Source of the DNA: Dermacentor variabilis
Lineage: Eukaryota > Arthropoda > Arachnida > Ixodida > Ixodidae
Length of the DNA stretch: 64,000 nucleotides
NCBI RefSeq assembly: GCF_050947875.1
Contig: NC_134568.1
Location: 256,046,615 to 256,110,614 of the forward strand
Direction: 5' to 3'
Each line of letters starts with the position of its first letter. The stretch's first letter is position 1. Positions 59,478-64,000 of the stretch are shown here, in pieces. Made by a program: the position numbers and the translations under genes. The notes beneath the pieces are model-generated. The model was not told the DNA's origin. It did no database searches and saw only the letters and a program-made list of their open reading frames with translations.

Positions 59478-61129
59478 AACAACCGTACTCACCTCTGTAC
59501 TTAGAGAAGTCGCTGAAGATTCGAGCACTCTCAGGAATTCAATATCAGATTTTGCAAACTCATACTGCGCTTATAAATACATGATTGTGGTAAATATTAA
59601 GGTAGACAGTGTGTGGCCGCACTCGAGTGCCTCATTTATATGCTACGAAGGTTTCTAAAATGTGCTGCTAGGCTACTTGGCCGCTAACAACTCTTGGAAG
59701 AGCGTCGAGCCGTTTTTTAATTCCTTCTTTTGACTCCTTATGGACGTAAAGCATTCTTCTGAACAGCGCTAGGGCCAGGCAGTTGTTGCTGCTCATGTCT
59801 ACACAGCCTACAGACGTTCTTCAAAATTGATGTTTGCACGTGGAGATGGTAAGACAAGAATGCAGATAGGAAATCCCATGAAGCCATGAAGTGACATTCC
59901 TGCGACGCATGCTCAATGTTCGTCGCCAGCTCCAGTCCTATCCATTACAAGCAGGCGTGTGCCACCACTGCTCAAGCTCCGTGCGCTCTTCATAGACGGA
60001 AGTTTCAGTCCATAAGTGGCGATTACGCGCGCCATGCTCAGATCACTACAGTCCTTCGTCAAATAAACTGTTATCCACCGGGCTGCTGTCAGTGCCGTGA
60101 CCACACAAAAATTGTTTCTTTTTCCTTCTTTGACTGAAATTACAACGCGACGAAACTTTAAAATAAAAGGAAATACGCATATTTACAGAACACAGCAATT
60201 AATTTTAGCCTGGGGCAGTGCAAGACCCGCTAATTATTGCATCTCCGTGCGGACGTAACGGCTTTTAACGCCGTCGCGCTATTACGCACAGGCGCCGCTC
60301 GTGGCGCCGCGAAACGGCCGTTCCGAGAACGAAGGCGCAGATCCCGTCAAGAGTCAGACCCCTAACTGTTTGACGCTCTGTGTTGTGTTTGTTTGGTGTA
60401 CGAAGACTCTGAAACATGAAAAGGTGAGCGCTTTTGTTTCTATGTAAAGATATTTGTAGATGGATTTTCGCACCGTCGAGTACAATAAATATTCTAATTT
60501 ATCTCAAAGCTATCTGTTATTTCATTACGCTCTCTGAAAGGCAACCGCTTTTTACAATACCAGCGAGCGCCTGTAGTGCTGGAGCTCGGGTTATGAACGT
60601 TTAAAAGAAATCGCTCTTTTTCCTTTACCATCAGCACTGGCACGCAGAAGCATAGCGGCCGAATAACAAGCGATTTGTTGTGCAAGGCATGTCCATTGGC
60701 CAGTTTTGCGACAATGATCGCCTGCCTTCCACTTGTCGAGTGACGAATTCCGGATCGTTTCGATTGCAACGGTCGGACAGTGCGATTGCGTATGCGGAGA
60801 GACAAAGACAAAAGAAACTCGTACGCTCTGGCGTTCTGCAGCGCAGCGTTGTAACATAATTCTGCACACTTCAAATTTGTCGAATTGAAGCTAGCTTTTT
60901 CTTCGTAAGAGCTGTTTGTCATTGGCGATCGTCCTACCCATATGATGCGCTAGCTAGCGTGGCTGACTGAAGTTTGTATTTAGGAATGACTTTAGCGAGC
61001 TAACTGCTTTGTGAACAAGCCCTCCTGGTTCGCACGGCATAGGAGTACTGCAGAACTGCGGCTGTTTGGCGTCTATATCTCTAGTATGTGTAATCTCACG
61101 ACGCTATCGAACTGTGAACACGCCGTTGG

Positions 61130-61360
61130 GGTGGCGTAGTGTGCTATGGTGGTGCTCTGTCAAACTCGAGGGCGCGTGATCGAATCAGGGCCGCGGCGGC
61201 CGCGTTCGCATGCGGGTGAAATGCAAAACGCCCGTGTACCGTGCGTTGGGTGCACGTTAAAGATCGGCAGGTGGTCACGATTATTCCGGGGTCCCCAGTT
61301 ACAGTGTGTCCCATAATCATATCGTGGTTTGGGCACGTGAAACTCCATAATTTAATGTTT
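61130..61360 (+). repeat. tRNA-derived SINE, shared with copy A
   Basis: Same insertion as 2217-2440, with B box 'gatcgaatcag' and body 'gtgcacgttaaagatcggca'. Its ends and position match, so it is older than the duplication. Confidence 0.7.
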
Positions 61361-61479
61361 AACTGTAAATAGGATGAAATTCTGCGGCGTCTGCACTGCT
61401 TGGAGCAGCTACAAATCACATTGACAGACTTCACGTCTTTGATCTCGCGCTGGTTTTGCGACTGCCTGGTGTATCGTGC

Positions 61480-62820
61480 CATAGAGTTTTATATTAGTAT
61501 AACTAGAGGGAAATCTGGCGCTGCGATCGTTCAACCATCATTTGAGTGATGGGAAGTGCAGGCTACGGATTGGCATTCTGTTGACTGGCAAACTAGTCTA
61601 CAAGTATTCATTGGCCGTTTTCGTTTCGCTCCAAGCGCAGTTGCTGTAACCTGCAGTGGGACAGTGTAACTCAAAGCTCTCTGCCTTTGTTCTCTTGCTG
61701 GAAGTGGCTATAGCGCTCTGAGCCAGCGGCTGGGACGATGTTTGTGTCGCGGTGTGGTGTTGAAGCCCTGACGAGAAAGCGACGGCATCGTAAACGTTGA
61801 AAGAACATGTTTTGAACGTTTGGACCTTGGTTTGTTAAGTGTTTTAGGTTGGCGCTGTAGCGTTACGTACTTTATCAAACTTCAGAATATTAAAAAGAAG
61901 GCACTACGGATACTAGACATAGATAGTTGTACTTCTAGTGGCTTGACAATCAAATTTTATTGAGGGTGTCATTATGGATTGCTCGTTTATGTGCGCATTG
62001 AAGTGCGTGTTTTAGGACTTTGAGAACACAAACTTACTTGTGGTAGGAAAGGTTGCTGCTTCCTGGCTGTAATCTAGTGTCGCAAAATGGGTAAGTGCAA
62101 AGCCATGCCATTACGCTTCGGAAACGGCATGTCAATATAAAATATAGTGAAGCACACTCGTAGGAGGCCACTAGAGTCCTAGCTAGCACTGCAGCAGATC
62201 TGCTTAAAAGTACTTGAAGACGTTCAGCAATCGTGACAGCCGACGCAGACTTTCAAAAGAGCGAGAGAGTTAGCAAGTGCCTGTCGTCTGCGAGAAAAGT
62301 CTCGCGTTTGCAGCGGGCAGGCGTCGTAGCAGACGAAACTTGTAGCATTCCTCTCAAGGGCGCAACACTTTCTCACGATGGAACATTTTTATTTCCATAA
62401 ATACTTCAAGAATATATTTATGTAAGTACATGCATGGTTGTTATTGCTGTTGTAAATATAAACAAATAATTATTCTCTGGCGTTAAATCGGGAACAGAAT
62501 CGCACAATAATGCACACTCTAGTGTGCCCTGTTGATAAACTATAGTAAACCGTGCGTCAATTTCAAAGTCATAGAAAGTTTATGTAACGTGTTGTACATT
62601 ATGTAAGGTACTGCAGAAACAAAATGACATTTCACGCGATAATATTTGAGTATAGCTTCGTTTACTGTGCAGCAAGCAAATGCCACTAGTCTAAAGATTG
62701 AAGTCAATCCGAAGCCTGCACTTCCCGCCATTCCCATTTAGGTTGAGGCAATGCTCTTGAGAGCCGCCGTAGACACCATCGCCGCACTTCCCTCTAGGGT
62801 ATCTATTTAGAAACTCTATG
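61480..62820. mobile_element. 1.34-kb DNA transposon, 8-bp target duplication
   Basis: The ends are CATAGAGTTT and its exact inverse AAACTCTATG. Similarity continues imperfectly for about 40 bases (shared ctagagggaa block). It is flanked by tatcgtgc (61472-61479) and catcgtgc (62821-62828), an 8-bp target duplication with one change. Copy A shows the unoccupied catcgtgc near 9392-9399. The TSD length and CA...TG ends fit the P or hAT superfamilies. No transposase ORF is present, so it is non-autonomous. Confidence 0.8.
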
Positions 62821-63370
62821 CATCGTGCAAAACGGCGCGACCAAGCTTCACTTAATCTTTGGCTGTATGTGCCAAAATTTGTGCATGCACGGGGCTCGCA
62901 ATAGCGGCTGCATATTTATATGCTTGGCTTTGCAGGGACAGAAAGCCTCAAGTTTTTCCTCAAGGTGACCCCGAAGCCAGAGCATGGGAAGAATGCATAT
63001 TACTTGTGGTGAGATGTTTTTGCATACGCGAGACATGATTGCAGACGCGCGATTGGGCTGTATTTCCAATCGCGTAAGTCAGCTGCGCAGAATAGAGGAC
63101 GGCGCGCACATTCCCGTCCTAGTGTTGTGTTTTGTAAGCTCTATGACAACGAATGCGTAGTTCTTCGGATGGTGTTAAGCCGATAAGATAACAGACCATT
63201 TTCAGATACTAAGGTTCTCGCACCATGGCCCTACGCGTCACTGTCTTACAAATCGACGCGGGCACTGCTACGTTTCATGACAGCGACTGGCCTCAGTGAC
63301 CCATTATGGGCATGAAGTCGTGGACATCTGCACCTATTCACACTGATAGTAACTTCATCCCTCCCTTTCT

Positions 63371-63570
63371 TTTCTTCCCTTAAACCCCTTCCCCTGTGTA
63401 GGGTAGCAAACTCGACGTGCGTCTGGTTGACCTCCCTACCTCTCCTTTCTTTTGCTCCTCCTCCTCCCGTCCCAGTTTCAGCACCCTCCTGTTTTTCTTC
63501 TCTGTCCCATCCAAAAACTTTTTCAAGGTGAGCGAAGGTGCACGCTCTGGGCAGGATTCGACATTCCTGG
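63371..63570 (+). repeat. LINE-type 3' tail, second copy
   Basis: Counterpart of 10008-10200, with 'gtgtagggtagcaaactcga' and 'gtctggttgacctccc'. Confidence 0.6.
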
Positions 63571-63599
63571 AATCCAGGAGGTGCCTATCGGTATCTCGG

Positions 63600-64000
63600 T
63601 GGTCTTGAGAAGCTCACAGAGTATTAACTGCATTGCGCTTGGCATGCGTCATGGCATGTGTTAAGGAGTCGAGATGCGTAATCGGGCCGCTTACATCCAG
63701 CAGCGTCCGATATTTGTCCCATTGCGCAATCTTACATTGAAGCTTGTAAAACGACGTGCGGCAAGGGGAACCACTTTTTCTCACTGTGTCGGCAATCAGA
63801 AGATGGTCACTTCCTAGAGGGTCCTCAAGAAGTTTCCACTGGGAGGTTTGGGATCTCGAGGACTGTATAAGGCCTGGTGTTGTGTCTACTTGCCTTGTGT
63901 CCTGTCCTTGCATCGCATGGTCTCGCGGCAGATTAAGGAAGGCTAGTCCATAACGATGTGTGCCTTGCATTATATGAAAAATGGGGGCCACACTTCTTAT
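63600..64000 (-). pseudogene. I-clade LINE endonuclease fragment, runs off the window
   Basis: The minus-strand frame 63614-63991 has TTPGLIQSSRSQTSQWKLLE directly followed by DPLGSDHLLI, which matches the C-terminal part of APE-type endonucleases (the GSDH active-site block). The sequence upstream on the minus strand lies beyond the window. The frame is open, but the element is probably truncated, since the RT that should follow is absent. Confidence 0.65.

Larger units (their letters stand above)
59489..63570 (+). repeat. Long duplicated unit, copy B (interrupted by DNA transposon)
   Basis: Aligns with 1-2553 and 9386-10200. It lacks the Gmr1-like LTR element and about 530 bases present in copy A, and has its own insertion at 61480-62820. 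Similarity ends at 63570. The sequence just before 59489 is SINE-like. Confidence 0.85.

Overview
The window looks like repeat-rich intergenic or heterochromatic DNA from an arthropod, most likely a hard tick (Ixodidae). The evidence is tRNA-derived SINEs of the ixodid type, non-LTR elements whose ORF1 carries an SGNH-esterase-like domain, I-clade LINEs with RNase H and CCHC tails, several Ty3/Gypsy LTR elements, and long (TA)n, (CA)n, (ATT)n and (CAAT)n microsatellites. I found no convincing host protein-coding gene, rRNA or functional tRNA. The species call is inference.

Layout. 1-10200 is one copy of a long duplicated unit. Inside it (2554-9385, minus strand) sits a complete, young LTR retrotransposon with 757-bp LTRs, a CTGG target duplication and one intact 1492-codon ORF. 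Its domain order is gag, protease, integrase, reverse transcriptase, RNase H. Integrase lies before RT, as in Gmr1-like Ty3/Gypsy elements, whereas the other Gypsy elements here with readable pol have the usual RT-RH-INT order. 10200-17280 is anonymous DNA with microsatellites and a SINE. 17285-30330 is one old non-LTR retrotransposon split by two later insertions: a 4.3-kb DNA element with 49-bp terminal inverted repeats (19127-23439) and a 5.1-kb Gypsy element (25119-30249). 30330-33420 is a patchwork of I-clade and CR1/L2-like LINE tails. 34-42 kb holds a large (CA)n tract, one arm of a 2-kb inverted duplication (36665-38725), a TTAA-flanked DNA transposon (39490-40548) and a nested minisatellite. 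42-46 kb has an I-clade LINE fragment, long (TA)n tracts and a decayed mariner-like transposase.

46830-52060 is a decayed Gypsy element set in TA-rich DNA. It abuts a 5'-truncated Gypsy pol of opposite orientation that ends in a partial LTR (52064-54560). 54602-56816 is a foldback element: two long inverted arms around a short loop, with (TA)n at both outer ends. 57040-59260 holds another I-clade LINE piece and the second arm of the inverted duplication. 59489-63570 is the second copy of the opening unit. It lacks the LTR element but carries a different DNA transposon (61480-62820) inserted about 20 bases from the equivalent point. The window ends inside the endonuclease part of a minus-strand I-clade LINE.

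These sequences do not form a pathway. The main value of the window is nested-insertion chronology, one apparently intact retrotransposon of unusual domain order, and several terminal-inverted-repeat or foldback elements whose families I cannot name with confidence.
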